Positions 1 through 12,030 of a stretch of 64,000 nt of DNA are shown piece after piece. Below the pieces are notes generated by a model. That model was not told the DNA's origin and did no database searches. It saw only the letters and a program-made list of their open reading frames with translations. Position 1 is the stretch's first letter. The number at the start of each line of letters is the position of its first letter. The translations under genes were made by a program, and so were the position numbers. Source of the stretch: Bradysia coprophila (taxonomy: Eukaryota > Arthropoda > Insecta > Diptera > Sciaridae); NCBI RefSeq assembly GCF_014529535.1, contig NC_050738.1, positions 7,358,140-7,422,139 of the forward strand, read 5' to 3'.

Positions 1-2022
1 AAATTCGATTAAAGTTACTAAAGTTGGTGAATATTTAAGTGAATTTTTGAGTAATATAAAGAAAGCGTTCTCAATATTCGGCTGTGTATATTATACACTG
101 TATAATGTGTTGAGTCAACGATTTGCCTCTTAATGTCAAAAATCCTAAAGCGTCTGGAATTTTACAAGAAAAATACTAATTTTCATCCAATTCAATTCGT
201 TGTGTTACATGGTTAAACAGCCGGTAAAATATCATATTTCTTTTGGATTTATTCATTTCTATCAATCATAAAGACGAGTAGATTTACGTGTTAGTATTCC
301 TATTTCAACTCGCAACTATAATTTTCTGTGCTACGCCATTTACTGCTTTTATTAATAAACATGGCCAGACTATGCACACGCATCAAATACACATCAAAAT
401 GGTAGAAATTACATTTAAAATTGGATGCTATTTTGGGAGTTTACGGCATGAAAGTTGCACATAAAATTTTCGTAAAATGAAATTCTGTTTATGAGTCATT
501 TTCGAGTGAGTTGAACAGATTTCTGGTGGTACAGAGAGTTCTTGTTACCGTGTTTCTTTTCTCCAGACATATTACATTAATTACAATCGATTCGTTGCTC
601 CATTGTGCAAAATCCATTACAACACTAACACTTCAAAGCTCTCAAAGCTTTCAATTCAAAAATAAATTATTTGACACATCCAATGATGAGCCAAAATATA
701 GTTTGTGATTGTGAGAAATTTAATTGTACACAATTTGCACAATTAAAATCAAAAAGCTGTTGTTGGCTCATAATAATATGAATATAGCAACAGCAAGTTC
801 ATTAATTAATCAACAGCATTGTAGCTATACATTAAATCAGAAACGTATTGTAGTTCCCTTCGTTCGCTTACACAACGTAATGAATTGCAACAAAAAAAAA
901 TATTTATTTTTGTTAGTTGGATTATGAAATAAAAATTTAATTCATTTTTTTGTCTGCTTATAAATAGGTGACCATAAATAGTTTAGTTATAAAATACGAT
1001 TTCGTGCCTTTTCATGTTTGATTAAACAGTCTCTTCAAGCTCAAAATTGAAGGAAACCTGTTTATAGTTTGTTTTGTCGTGTAGATTAGACTCTATCTCA
1101 TCGAACAACACAACTAACTCGCAAGAACATTGGTAAGACTCAGGCCATTGCACAGTTAGTATTTCTACATCGAATAAGATCTCCTTAAACTTTCCATTTC
1201 GACGAGTTTAAAAATAAGCAATTCACTACCGTAACGATCATTACGAGAAGCCAGAAAAAAATATCGTGTGAACGAATAACCTTTAAAACTTTACGCTACA
1301 GAAGATGATTGAGACATTTTGTCTGAAACATAACATATCGATCGATAGCAGAATAATTTCTTCCGGAATACAAATTAGGTGTATGTTTGGTGTACACAAA
1401 ACGACAAAACGACATCTCAGTCCCTATAAATATACTACACGATGTACTGCTGTTCGATGTAATGTTTCGATTTTTCGAAAACATCTTCAATTGAACATTT
1501 TCTCGGTGTATCAGCCTATAAGACGAAATAGCGTCTAATGTGCGCGTACAACTTTCATTATGTTGCTATCATGGATAAACGGAAAATAGGTCAAGTTCAT
1601 GACCCAGTTGTCGTGGTATAAATGTTGGCAGGCGTTTTTATTAAATATTTTATTTCTTTCTTCTTTTGCGCAATTTTTATTCAAATCATTACAAATATTT
1701 CCGTTTCTAATTATCGGTTAAGAGATTGCAGTCATTACCTTAACTAAATTAACTGACTGGTCGCTTGACCATTTATTATGGAAGCGGAATACGTTTTTTA
1801 CGTAAGAAAAATATAATTTCTTGTTCATAGAGCTGTGACTTTGAAAGAAGACAAAACGAAAAGGAAAATTTATATTTAAAAGCGAAAAAAAAATCTCCGA
1901 TTTGTTTGCTCTCATTTTCCGTTGTATACGATTGTGCATCACACATGCGTACATCAATGCTTATCATATTTGCACTGTTATGTTCTTTAAAAGAACAAAT
2001 TTCGATCATCCATCTCAAACAT
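1..2022. other. non-coding, AT-rich; no gene recognised
   Basis: Open frames here are short (up to about 100 codons), overlap on both strands and carry no domain I recognise. The stretch probably lies in the first intron or upstream region of the F-box gene whose first visible exon begins at 3019. I looked for the usual N-terminal exon of that family and did not find it. Confidence 0.5.
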
Positions 2023-2026
2023 TTAA

Positions 2027-2708
2027 ACTGTTACAGACGGCAAGCATATGGCCATATTATTATCGGGTCTATTACTTCCATCGATCAAAGTATTTTCAGT
2101 CGGTTGATAACGATCCTACGTATTCAAGACAGTAACAAAAATGCAGGAAGAATCAGTCAATTCTATCTACCGATTTGTGTTCAACGTTCCGCAACCGAAT
2201 TTTTAGTCTTTGAGTAACGAATTTTTCTGCTTCACATTTTTGAAAATGCTGATTTGTCAGCGTAGGAGTTGGACGTATCCTCCTGCCTCCTCTCCCACGC
2301 TTGATAATAGTCTATGGAATTCATTGGATGCACACTTTCCTTTATTGGAAAATATTTTGCTAAGTATCTGCAATTCTAATCAGCGTTTCATCCCGGAGAA
2401 ACTTACTCGAATAACCTTTGACTTGGCGTAAAATAGCGTTCAAAATTTCCTAAAAACTCACTTTTTTACCAACTTTTTCACCAGAAAATCAACTATTTTT
2501 TTACTCATCCACTTTTTGACTTTAAATTTTGCGTGGAATCCTTGTTATTGCCAAAATAGAGTGACTGATATGCCACGAAGTGGCATTGCTTGTACATGTT
2601 AAAGAAAATTGAAGTACAAGATTTGAAATCAACTGACTAAAATACTTTGATCGATGGAAGTAATAGACCCGATAATAATATGGCCATATGCTTGCCGTCT
2701 GTAACAGA
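2027..2708. repeat. composite of two inverted MITE arms flanked by TTAA
   Basis: About 85 bases at 2027-2110 are repeated in reverse complement at about 2625-2708, with some 515 bases between. The outer ends read ACTGTTACAGACGGC and its complement. TTAA lies directly outside both (2023-2026 and 2709-2712), as expected of a target-site duplication of piggyBac-type elements. The right arm extends inward into sequence shared with the 205-base element at 6703-6907. The structure fits two family members in opposite orientation, or one element with a long internal insertion. Confidence 0.75.
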
Positions 2709-2789
2709 TTAAATCGTGTTAACAAAGAGTAGAAAAGGCTTCTTCTGAGATGGTTGAGATGGTTCAAGATGGTTGAATCGATGCCACAG

Positions 2790-2930
2790 TAGCTCTGCTT
2801 CTAGCATTTAGAAATTTTTTTCAAATCTTGTACTTCAATTTTTTTAACATGTATAAAGGACCATATTACAGAGAGCTTGTCATTATTTTTGTCATCGTTA
2901 TCGATAACAGATAACAAAGGGGAATAGAAA
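2790..2930 (-). repeat. partial MITE of the TTAA family, inverted
   Basis: Read on the minus strand, this contains the family signature TCTGTTATCGATAACGATG followed by an AAGCTCTCTGTAATATGG block. It shares ACATGTT...TTGAAGTACAAGATTTG with the arm near 2595-2625. It appears to be a fragment lacking one end. Confidence 0.5.
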
Positions 2931-3018
2931 ATTAACCTAACAAAAACAAAGTCTCCATAATTATTGGATCATCTTTTCCATCGTTTTATTAACCGTGAAA
3001 ATTAACTAACTTTTCTAG

Positions 3019-5678
3019 GACATCATCAACGGATCTAGCCGAAACGGAAGTACCACCTCATTGTCATATAACCATCCGTTGTACGCGTGAAATAGCTGGT
3101 TTTAATGGTTTGGGTGAAGCTGTTAAACGATTGGATTTTCGTAGCTCAGTACGAGATAGACGCCGTTTCCAATATATTTGTGCACTTCTTCGACTATTAG
3201 TCGCTGGAAAAGGAATTGCAAGTCTTCCCGGTAGTGCTCAACGTTTATTGCTTCAGATGTTGGAAGAAGTTGCTTCTCACGGTGAGTTTGCAGAATTCGT
3301 GTTCCATTGTATTATCTAGTCAGTGTTCCACTTTGTGATTGCTTTAAATTCAAATTATTATTTTTTTCGTCAAATTTTGATTCGAAAAAATTGTTTGTCA
3401 TTACAGTGTGCGAACAACAACAAAACATAAATATCTTACGAGGCCTTGCTATGCAGCTACAGAAAATTGTTAGACAAGAAAATCAAAAGTGTTGGGGTAA
3501 ACCGTTGGGCAGCCAGAGCTTATGGAATGGTCACGTGCAAACTATAAAACGAATTCAGGATATGGCTAGTCATGTTACGATAAATGAGGTAAATCAAAAA
3601 AAGATTAAATAAATTTCGGCTCGGAGGGCGGTTATCATAACACCTTTATTGTATTAGAACATACAAACACTCCCACGTTCAATTAAATCTGCAAATTTTG
3701 ATTGATTATGCTGATGAGAAAGGAATCAGCGAATTGAACGGATAATTAAACAAACAAAAAAATTCTGCAGACGATCATGATAACTTTGTAATTGAGTTAC
3801 TTCCAATTATTAATTTTCATTTTCGCTGTAATTATTTTCACTTACATTCTCAATGAGGATGTGTAAGTGTATTTGCGTGATGTTCACAATTATGAATAAA
3901 TTTTCATGTAATGACGACGTTATTGTTCGGTTTGAATTTTCCAAATGTGTTTTAGCTTTCAATATCTTCCAATTTCCTTTGAAGTACCCAGAATAAATGA
4001 TAGAATGTGTGTAGGTATGTAATACGTCGGCGTTTTCAGTGTTAATCAATACGTAAGTGAATTAAACCTATAAGAGTGACAGTAATTGCTTTCAATAAAA
4101 TCATTTGGATTGTTCCCTTTGTCTGGATATTCCAATCATCTACACCTCAAAGAACCTCTTTTTTGAAAATATTGGTTGAAGAGTTCGAGCTGCCATTTCA
4201 TTTTTATTACCTCGCATGTGTGAATAATTACCGTCTACCAGCAACAAGTTCCATTGTTTTACGACGCAGAACGACTGCATAATCATATTTATAACAAAGA
4301 AACCGTATACCGTTTTAATGGACTAATGAAAAGCAATTATTCACCACACGATTATCAATTTCATAATTATAATCGTGGTGTCGTACATCGAAATAAATTT
4401 TGTGTGACGAAGTAAACGCTTTTAACGCTAAACGTGAAAGATTTTCACGGTGCAGGTTCTATATACCGATTTTATTGCACCAGAATGTGCAGGAATGATG
4501 GACAGTTTTCTCTTCAAATTTGAATATTTTAGTGGTAGGAAGTGACGAGCAAGGAAAGCTCAACCATGCTGAACATAAATTTTATAACTTTCATAATCAA
4601 CCTTACACTGTCGGTATTTTGATACGCAATTTCGCTTACGTACAGTCCATTTTCCTGATACACTTTCTTTATCGCTCACCTCAAGCAGCAATGGGAAACG
4701 ATTGTTTCTTACGCAGTAATTATTAAATTAAAATGACTCACAGCCATTCACAGTGGAGATTCGACAAATAAACATTTCATTATTGCGTTCAATTGTTTTC
4801 GGTTTGATTGCTATCTCATAGTGGCCGTTATCGTGTCACTTGTTAAATTGTGAGATTATATTGTGTACACAACTAGAGAAATGCTTTTCGCTCAGATGGT
4901 AAGCCGTTCTGTTTAATAATGCGGGTTGGTTGTATTCAGTTTATTTTCCCATTTTCTCTGCTTTCTCTGCCATGTGCAAACAGGTATCCAACAGTTTCGT
5001 ATTCCGTGACCTTTTTGCATGGGAAGGGGTTTATCAAACGAGTTGCTATTATAGGAAAAATATAACAAAGACTGATGATGAATGACCTGGTTTCTCAACT
5101 CGAAATTTTCTTTTTTTTTCCTTTTTTCAGCCCGATCCAGAAGTGCGTCCGAAGCTGCACGAACTACCCGAGGAGTGTATTCGTGAAATAATTCTTCGCA
5201 TATCTGATTATCATGATTTAGAATCATCGTCGGCGGCCTGGTCATTGATGGCAGCTATAGTATCGGAACAAAGAGTCTGGCGCGAATTAACTCAATTCCA
5301 TTTTACTCAGGAACAAATTAATCTAATCATAGTCACGAAATTTAGTACCGATGAACGAAAAGATTGGCAAAAAATATTCCACGAATTGAGACGGTGAGTA
5401 ATGAAAATTGCATAGAAAATGAAAATCAATCGAATTGAGACTGATGTGATTTCGATGGAAATGTTTATAGGAAGTACGGAATTCGTGACGATCACCAGTA
5501 CTCGGAGGTGTTAGTACTTTGCCGTTTCTGTTGTTGCTTATTTTGGCCATCAGCTGGCCATCCGTGTATCGCAGATCAATCGCCCGATTTTCGAGCACGA
5601 CTCAAAGATGCTGGCACGGAAATCGAAGACGCACAGCCAGTTCCACCTGCCCAATTTTTAAAGTATTTTTCGTTATAA
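3019..5678 (+). CDS. FBXO32: F-box only protein 25/32 (atrogin-1) family, 5'-incomplete
   Basis: Substrate-recognition subunit of an SCF ubiquitin ligase; vertebrate FBXO32/FBXO25 tag muscle and nuclear proteins for the proteasome. Visible exons are 3019-3281, 3407-3588, 5131-5393 and 5471-5678, all with GT-AG borders and matching phases, giving 304 residues. The first exon has the family block GLGEAVKRLDF...RDRRRF; the second continues the helical region; the third holds the F-box (LHELPEECIREIILRIS...VWREL); the last has the Cys-rich tail LCRFCCCLFWPSAGHPC and ends FLKYFSL, matching the family C-terminus. Full-length relatives have about 355-367 residues, so roughly 60 N-terminal residues (the DWRSPG block) are missing and must be encoded by an exon to the left. 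FBXO25 versus FBXO32 cannot be separated here, because insects generally have one ortholog. Confidence 0.88.
3589..5130 (+). other. 1.54-kb intron of the F-box gene
   Basis: The donor at 3589 is GTAAAT; the acceptor at 5130 follows a long T-tract. No transposon or other gene is recognised inside. The other two introns of the gene are only 125 and 77 bases. Confidence 0.75.
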
Positions 5679-6698
5679 GCGAACGAATGTCCGGTGTGAT
5701 TTGACGGTGAGATAAATTATCCATAAATTTAGAAAAAGAAAAACGTAAAATGAAATTGTTCTATGCAAGATGAAGAGTATTTTAAGCGCAGAAAATGGAA
5801 CATTTTAACCAAGAATTCTAATTAGATGACAAAGGAAGATAATTTTGTTGGATCATTTGAAAAATATATTTCTATAAAAATAGTTGAAACAAAAATAAAA
5901 AACCAAAATCAGAGTCGAATTTTCGAAATATGCGAAGAAAGTCTAGCTGTGTTATACGGGAAAAACCAAACGTCGATTGAATGAATCAAAAATGTACTCT
6001 ATTCGTGTTATGTGTTAGATATTTAAGCACTCACTCAATTTTAACCTGTACTTGTTAATCAATACTGAATTCCAGCTGAACAAATCATCCCTTGCCATCT
6101 TTTACCTCAACATTAACTTCCATTAACTTAACTCTAATCATCAGATCGGAAATCTTTGATTTCATTTCGTCCATTCGCCTAGCTTAGATTCTTCCATTAA
6201 AACAACAAGGAAAATTATCATTTAACCAAAGAAAACTTCCAAAAGTAGGAAGCCAAACTTGTGTAATGTTGCAAAAAAAAAATCAAAGTTGCTCGTCGAC
6301 GATATTCGAACAGCGTTATAGTTATTTACGATTTAGGACCGTGTTGCACTCTATTGATATGCTTTTAGAGTAGAGTTCAATCAATGAGACTGGGAAATGG
6401 AATACTTTTCGAAGAATTTGGAAGTTGATATTCGCCGCTTTTGACTCGCAAACTTTCTTTCTACTCTATGCGCTGGGTCACGTTTAATTCATCTGTTTGT
6501 AATGAAATATGCAAAAACCACGAGGTTTCGGTTTCGACGAACTATACACCGAAAGCACAAATCAGTCTGTCTTACGTTTGGAACCCATGCCGAATCAGAC
6601 GATACAAGAATCATTCGTTCGAAGACTTTTCACCAATATCCTAATCTAGTGTATACAATCACGTCACACATAACGAATAATTCAAATTGGTGTCAAAA
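5679..6698. other. 3' flank of the F-box gene, nothing recognised
   Basis: AT-rich sequence with no coding signal. The 3' UTR and poly(A) site of the F-box gene should lie at its start. Confidence 0.5.
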
Positions 6699-6702
6699 TT
6701 AA

Positions 6703-6907
6703 CCTGTTACAGACGGCTGTCATCTGTTATCGACAACGACAGTAATAATAAACGACAAGCTCTGACTAAATAGTTCTTATATAGCAAAAAGCAAGTTCAA
6801 AACAAATGAAGTAAAAGATTTCTGAAATCAATTTATGAAAATCTTCGATCAAATGAAGTAATAGATCAGATAGTGAAACTGTTAGTATGCTTGCCGTCTG
6901 TGACAGG
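6703..6907. repeat. 205-bp MITE, TTAA target site, piggyBac-like
   Basis: Terminal inverted repeats CCTGTTACAGACGGC and GCCGTCTGTGACAGG are bounded on each side by TTAA (6699-6702 and 6908-6911). The interior carries blocks seen at other sites: ATCTGTTATCGACAACGAC, a TATATAGCAAAAAGC stretch, and two AATGAAGTAA/AAGTAATAGAT blocks. It is too short to code for anything. TTAA duplication and CC-starting ends suggest mobilisation by a piggyBac transposase, which is inference. Confidence 0.8.
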
Positions 6908-7549
6908 TTAAGAATGAAATATAACTTGTCTGGTATGTGTGGCAAGACCTGTCTTTCAATAAAAAATTATTTTAAAATTTCATTGACATAATTGAGGGGA
7001 AAACTGCTCCGGAAAATCATGGTACAGGGCCCAGAAAAGTAACGTAGAGTCATTGACTCTCAGCTTAATACAAAGTCACAAAGTAACTGTCAGCATTTTT
7101 CGAAGAATTTTTCCCCTCTAACATTAACATTAACAAGTCTGACTTTAAAAATGATAATCCTAGATCAACTGATAATGTTTCTCGTATCGGATAATATGAC
7201 GAAGATTTCAAACCGTGACGGGCTGATATGCCACATCCCACAGGATCTCGGTCTAACTATGAATTTGCACTTCTTAATTAACACTTTATTATACCTACAC
7301 TCTATGTCTAAGTATTTACTTAAGGTTAAAAATAAATTGAATTCTATTGTTAGAATATCCGTTCAGATTATAACCTGAAATTTGAAGCTACGATCTAAAT
7401 TTTGTGATAAAATTGAAATCTTATGAGTAATAATTTAGCGAAAGCTTTAAGTTTAAGGAAAAATTGATTTTGTTTTCAACGTAAAAAAGCTTTGAACTTC
7501 AAGATCTACGTAAAAAAAACTTCTTTCCGATAATTTTCTGGAAACTCAA

Positions 7550-7790
7550 GCAAAATTCGTGAAAACTTGATGTCTAACAAACGACTTTTGTTCCAAATAA
7601 TTTTTCTATGTTTGCTGCCGAACAATCTTTTGTGTTAACCAAGTGGCGAAGAAGTATCGAGTTTTGAGCTTGGACTGAAACTGAAATTGATCTTTTTCAA
7701 TCGGAAAATTAATTGAGATTTCCAGAATAAAATCGCTGCTTTTCTCACTTAATCGAACTAATCGACACAATTTCCGAAGTACTCACATTC
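7550..7790 (+). repeat. diverged copy of the MINPP1 3'-flank repeat, part 1
   Basis: Closely parallels about 15990-16215 (and its duplicate at 20229-20454). Shared blocks include CCAAATAATTTTTC, AAGTGGCGAAGAA and CTTTTCTCACTTAATCGAAC. The two differ at many positions, so this is much older than the tandem duplication. The matching continues at 9520-9990. Confidence 0.7.
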
Positions 7791-9117
7791 AAATCCAAAA
7801 AATAGTCCACACCTGACACCTCGTCTCCAAGGTGATTAACTTCTTAACTTTCTACGATTAATCAAATTTTATTGTCGTACGATTGAGTGCTAAATTAATT
7901 TAAATGGCAACAGCACTGACGACGTTTCCGAAAGAAAACGGAACAAAAATTGAATAAAACAGAATTTAGAAAACGAAATAATGGAACTTCATTTGTGATA
8001 GCGTTAAGTCGTCCTTCAGAGTAAAAATAAAAATTATAAAATTACAAGAAAATACTAATATATTAACAAAGATGGTGATGATGAAGGAGATAGAAAGAGA
8101 TTACTATTTAAGTTACTGAAATAAAATTATCTAATCGTCAAACAATAAAAAGAAAAAAAAATATTTTATTAACGAAATGAATAAATGCAGGCACCTGAGA
8201 ATAGCATCGCTACAGCAAAATACAACTCATCGGGGTCAAAGCGACAAACAAGGTTCCCATCGCAATGCCTAGGCCGAAAACACACGAGCAATTTTGCGTT
8301 GACGAGATCGACAATTATGTTGCGTTTGCCATTGTAATCATGTATTCACCACAGACTAAACAATGGAAACGCAGTTTTGTCCGTCAAGTTTTTCCACTCT
8401 AATTTTTCTGTCATGCGAAGTACCTGGAAATGATTATCTAATGCGGTTAAGCATTTCCTACAGGCATTCGTGAGTGAAATATATATACGTAATTGTTTGA
8501 ACATTGTTTCCTTGTCTATGTCTAGTGAGATTATATATCTTTCCCTTGGTGCGAACTGCAACCTTCCCATTTGACTAATTAAAAATGTTCAAACAAGGAT
8601 TTTATCGACAATTTGATAACAATTATGTAACAGCAAAAAGCCTTGTTTGCTTGTGTTAGCATGGTATTCCCAGGTGGAGTCGCCCACGAATAGAATTTAC
8701 TGTTAATCCTAACTCGACGATTCAACGAGTCGTTTATTTTTTAAACTTAAATTAAAAATTTAATTTATTATAAATGAACTTTACTATAAAAATAATCTTC
8801 GTATTTTTTAAGCGTCTGTGTAGTTGAAGAAGAAGCTGCTATGTGCAAGTCTTTGTTTACGTTTTTTTTTAATTTAAAATATTTTTTGTTTAATTTTTTT
8901 TACCAAAATTTATACAGAACACAGAACTGTTTCAAAACTTATCCAGAGTAATTACAATTTATTATCAAAAAAGTGTGGTGTTAACAAAACAAAAAAAAGC
9001 TATTAGACTTTATGTGTATTTAAAACAAAAATAAGAAAATTACGTCATATGCTGAATAAAACACTGCATGTGCAGAGAAACAGTAACCTAACTCGCCTTT
9101 CAATTTTAGTTACATCA
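7791..9117. other. gene-poor AT-rich stretch splitting an old repeat
   Basis: No credible coding region. A minus-strand frame at 8346-8570 (74 codons) has no recognisable domain. The stretch separates the two parts of the old repeat copy, so it may be an insertion into that repeat. Confidence 0.4.
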
Positions 9118-9252
9118 ACGCACTTCAAGCGAAAGTGGTACTCTAAATAGGGTACTGAAACTTGACACTGTAAAAAGAGTGGGGATAAAATTTCATACAA
9201 AGTAGTACTCTATTTGGCAGCTGTCATTAATAGCACTTTTGCTTGAAGTGCA
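9118..9252. repeat. short MITE with CACTTCAAGC ends
   Basis: The left end ACGCACTTCAAGCGAAAGTG is mirrored at the right by CACTTTTGCTTGAAGTGCAT, and an inner GTACTCTA pair is also inverted. The right half (9166-9255) reappears at 25630-25719 in the first Trl intron, with CATACAAA.TAGTACTCTATTTG and CAGCTGTCATT in common. Two copies with shared ends support a small mobile family. Confidence 0.65.
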
Positions 9253-9519
9253 TTGGTTACATCTCTTTTCCAACGTGGTTTCACGTAACATTATCTTTTC
9301 TCTTTAAAAATTCTAGGCACTCTCTCTGATTTGTTATATGAGACGTGAGGATGTATCTAACAAAAAAAAATCTCAAATCAAAAATCTGGTTGTCATCGAG
9401 GTGGTCATACACAAAAATGTGGATGAAAAATACCTATCACATCACAATAACTCCCGAATCCGAATACATGTTGGTATTCACTTTCTTCGACTGTAATCTT
9501 ACCAGAAAAAAAAATTAAA

Positions 9520-9990
9520 CTTCCGTAGCTCGAGAATTTCGAGTCGAGATAGTAAGTTTGTCCAGGAGTTTGTAATATTGGAAGAAAACTTTATGTCTTT
9601 CGGTCCTACATTTTAAGGCAATACAAAATTGGTCAGTTTGTAAGGGAGATCACTTCCTTCAACTCAACATAAAAACGTTGTCATCAATTGTTCAAACAAA
9701 ATAAGGTCCTCTGGTTGATTCAAGGTTAATACAATTCCATTCTCACCCGGGCCTCACTATTTTGCTTTTCTTCCAAAGCAAGAAACAGGTCAGGATTTAC
9801 CTTAACTATCTTCATTTGCCTAGATGAACAGATTCGAACTGAGCATAATTATAACTTATTTTTACCTCAAAGAATGGATAATATGTAGTCACGCTATGAA
9901 ATGACTATTTCATGGAGAAATAGCGACCAAAATTGGTTGTCATTTTTACAGTTCATGTCGCTAACATTTTAATTTTCTTTCAGATCATCA
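9520..9990 (+). repeat. diverged copy of the MINPP1 3'-flank repeat, part 2
   Basis: Parallels parts of 16215-17260. Shared blocks include TTCCGTAGCTCGAGAAT, CTCACTATTTTGCTTTTC, AACAGGTCAGGATT and GCCTAGATGAACAGA. Relative to the later copy, several hundred bases (about 16260-16980) are absent here. With 7550-7790 it shows that the flank of the MINPP1-like gene has repeated DNA older than the tandem duplication. Confidence 0.7.
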
Positions 9991-11692
9991 AAATCTAATC
10001 CCGCCGGCTCGTTAATATTTGTTTTCGAAATAATAAAACATAAATTGTTTTTGAATAATTTGCGCTGAAAAACACAAATCGTTTTGAACCATAATTAATA
10101 ATAAAAAATTTGTTTACCTTTCGCTCAGAGCTCTCAGCTGATAAAGAAATGTGTTCAACCAACCAACGACTAGAAGAGGTAGAGGATGACATTAAACTTC
10201 TAGATAAGTTAAATGACAATTTCTGCCCGAACTCCTGCAAACATTTTTTTTTTACAAAATCGAATTGAAAAATGTTCAAGATTTTAACGAGTTATTGCAT
10301 TTTAAAGCTTTAGGACTGTTCATTGAGTTGAGGCTGTCTAGCTGGACTGCAGAAGGTAAAACTTTTTGAATTGAGCTGTCTTCGGTTGGACCGTACTCGC
10401 AGTCTTATTTTAAGAAACCATTTAGAAGTGTACAAATAGAAATAGAGAAGTTTATGACCAAAGACACTTTTCGGTCCTTTACTTAATTCAAGTTGGAATG
10501 TGAATCACAACCGTAAATACTAAGGCTCGTACTTCAATTCACAGTTGAAATGCAGTTTTTTTAAAATTTTCCACTAGTTGCACAAACTATATTTGCGCAA
10601 CTGGTGCGAAAGTGTTGCAATTAGCAGTTCGAGTGAAAATTGTATCCCGATCTGAAGGCAGGCCTACAACAACACATAATAAATGTAAGGACAAGATTTT
10701 TTTAAGAAAGAAAATAAATAATCAATCGAACAATTCTTCATCGGACCTAACTGCTTTAGTTCAGTTGTTGAACAAAGAAATAGGGAAACTTCACCCGATT
10801 GATGTTGGTGATTTTATCGTTGAAAGATGAATTTACTTTGCAGATTTGTAGAACCGAAAAAACTTAATTGTTGCAAGGAACTTATTCAATTCATTAATTA
10901 CGGCATTAGAACACATAAATCACCTGACATCATTCGATCTTGACCTTCACACTAATCACTGAATGTCGAAAGAACGACGTTTTCAGACTTTTCAATTCGT
11001 AGATCTTTGTACTTACCATTTTGAAAAAATGTATAAAATTTGTATACCACACTAATAATTCAAATAAAAAAAAAAATTGGAATTTTGAACCGACAAAAAA
11101 CCATCTCGGTGAAAGCAATTTGTAGATGCTTTTGTCGGAGATTGCCTTTTACCAACTGACAAAAGTTTTTTTTAATGTATGTGTCTGCCCCTGCCTAAAG
11201 TTCGGCACAATTAGCGAAAATTCTTCTTGAGCCAGAGAGCAAACAGTTTTACACTTTATGCAATTTCAAAGTATGTACAGACTTGCTGTTTCCATCGGCA
11301 CTTTATAAAAATTAAATTAAAATTCTGCAAAGACAAAATTTTAATTCGTAGTAGCTTCGCTATGAACATTAAAATATTCGTTATTCCATTTAGATTGCAT
11401 TATGACGAAAAAGTTTAATTAATTTTATGCGCGTCGCACCCCATCTTTCGATATGAAGAACTTAAATTTTTCGCGCTTATCCCTTTCACCTCATCTTCCA
11501 CACATGTGTTTTTCCAGTAACCAAAAAAGTTTTTCCCAAGTTTCCTTTAAATTAGAGACATCTCATTTAGTAGCTAAGTTTTGAATTGAAAGTTGTCTCG
11601 GATATTTAACCGACAATTTAGCACGTCTAGGCAGCGAAGCCACCTTTTGTGGCCCATCACCAGTCCTGGGACTCACCTACATGTCGCAGAGG
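9991..11692. other. no gene recognised
   Basis: Short frames only. One plus-strand piece at about 10149-10270 reads as a charged helix (NQRLEEVEDDIKLLDKLNDNF) but is only about 39 codons and has no splice partners that I can see. Confidence 0.4.
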
Positions 11693-12016
11693 TTTTGGTT
11701 TTTGAAAGGAGTATTCTTCGATCAATTTTTGGATGTGTCAATGTGAACGGCAACTGGAGAAGAAGATACAACCATGAGCTGTATCAGCTTTACAAGGAGC
11801 CTGATATAGTCAAATTCATCAAAATCAATCGATTAAGATGGTTCGGTCATGTACAAAGAATGAACGAGGAACGTGTACCACTGAAACTAAATAAAAATCC
11901 CGATGGAAGACGCAGACCAGGAAGACCAAGAGCGAGATAGGTCCGATTGGAGAAGATTGCTGGAAGAGGCCAAAACCAATAGTAGGTTGTAGTGCCCACC
12001 TAAGTAATTAAGTAAG
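11693..12016 (+). mobile_element. 5'-truncated LINE tail with 14-bp target-site duplication
   Basis: Encodes the C-terminal end of a non-LTR reverse transcriptase. The blocks RRRYNHELYQLYKEPDIV, INRLRWFGHVQRM and RRRPGRPRAR are typical of the tail of many arthropod LINEs. The frame is closed by a stop after RPRAR (11938-11940), and typical tail coding (DWRRLLEEAK) continues after it in another frame. The 3' end is an AAGTAATTAAGTAAG-type tail. TACATGTCGCAGAG occurs immediately before (11679-11692) and after (12017-12030), so the borders are exact: a 324-base insertion made by target-primed reverse transcription. The clade is not certain. Confidence 0.85.
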
Positions 12017-12030
12017 TACATGTCGCAGAG

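Noticed and set aside
1296-1538. Overlapping open frames on both strands
   Set aside because: Neither has a domain, a plausible start context or splice sites; likely chance in AT-rich DNA.
8346-8570. 74-codon minus-strand frame
   Set aside because: No family resemblance, and it lies in sequence dividing an old repeat.
10149-10279. Possible coiled-coil exon (NQRLEEVEDDIKLLDKLNDNF)
   Set aside because: Only about 39 codons, no matching exon before or after, and ends in an unusual poly-Phe stretch.
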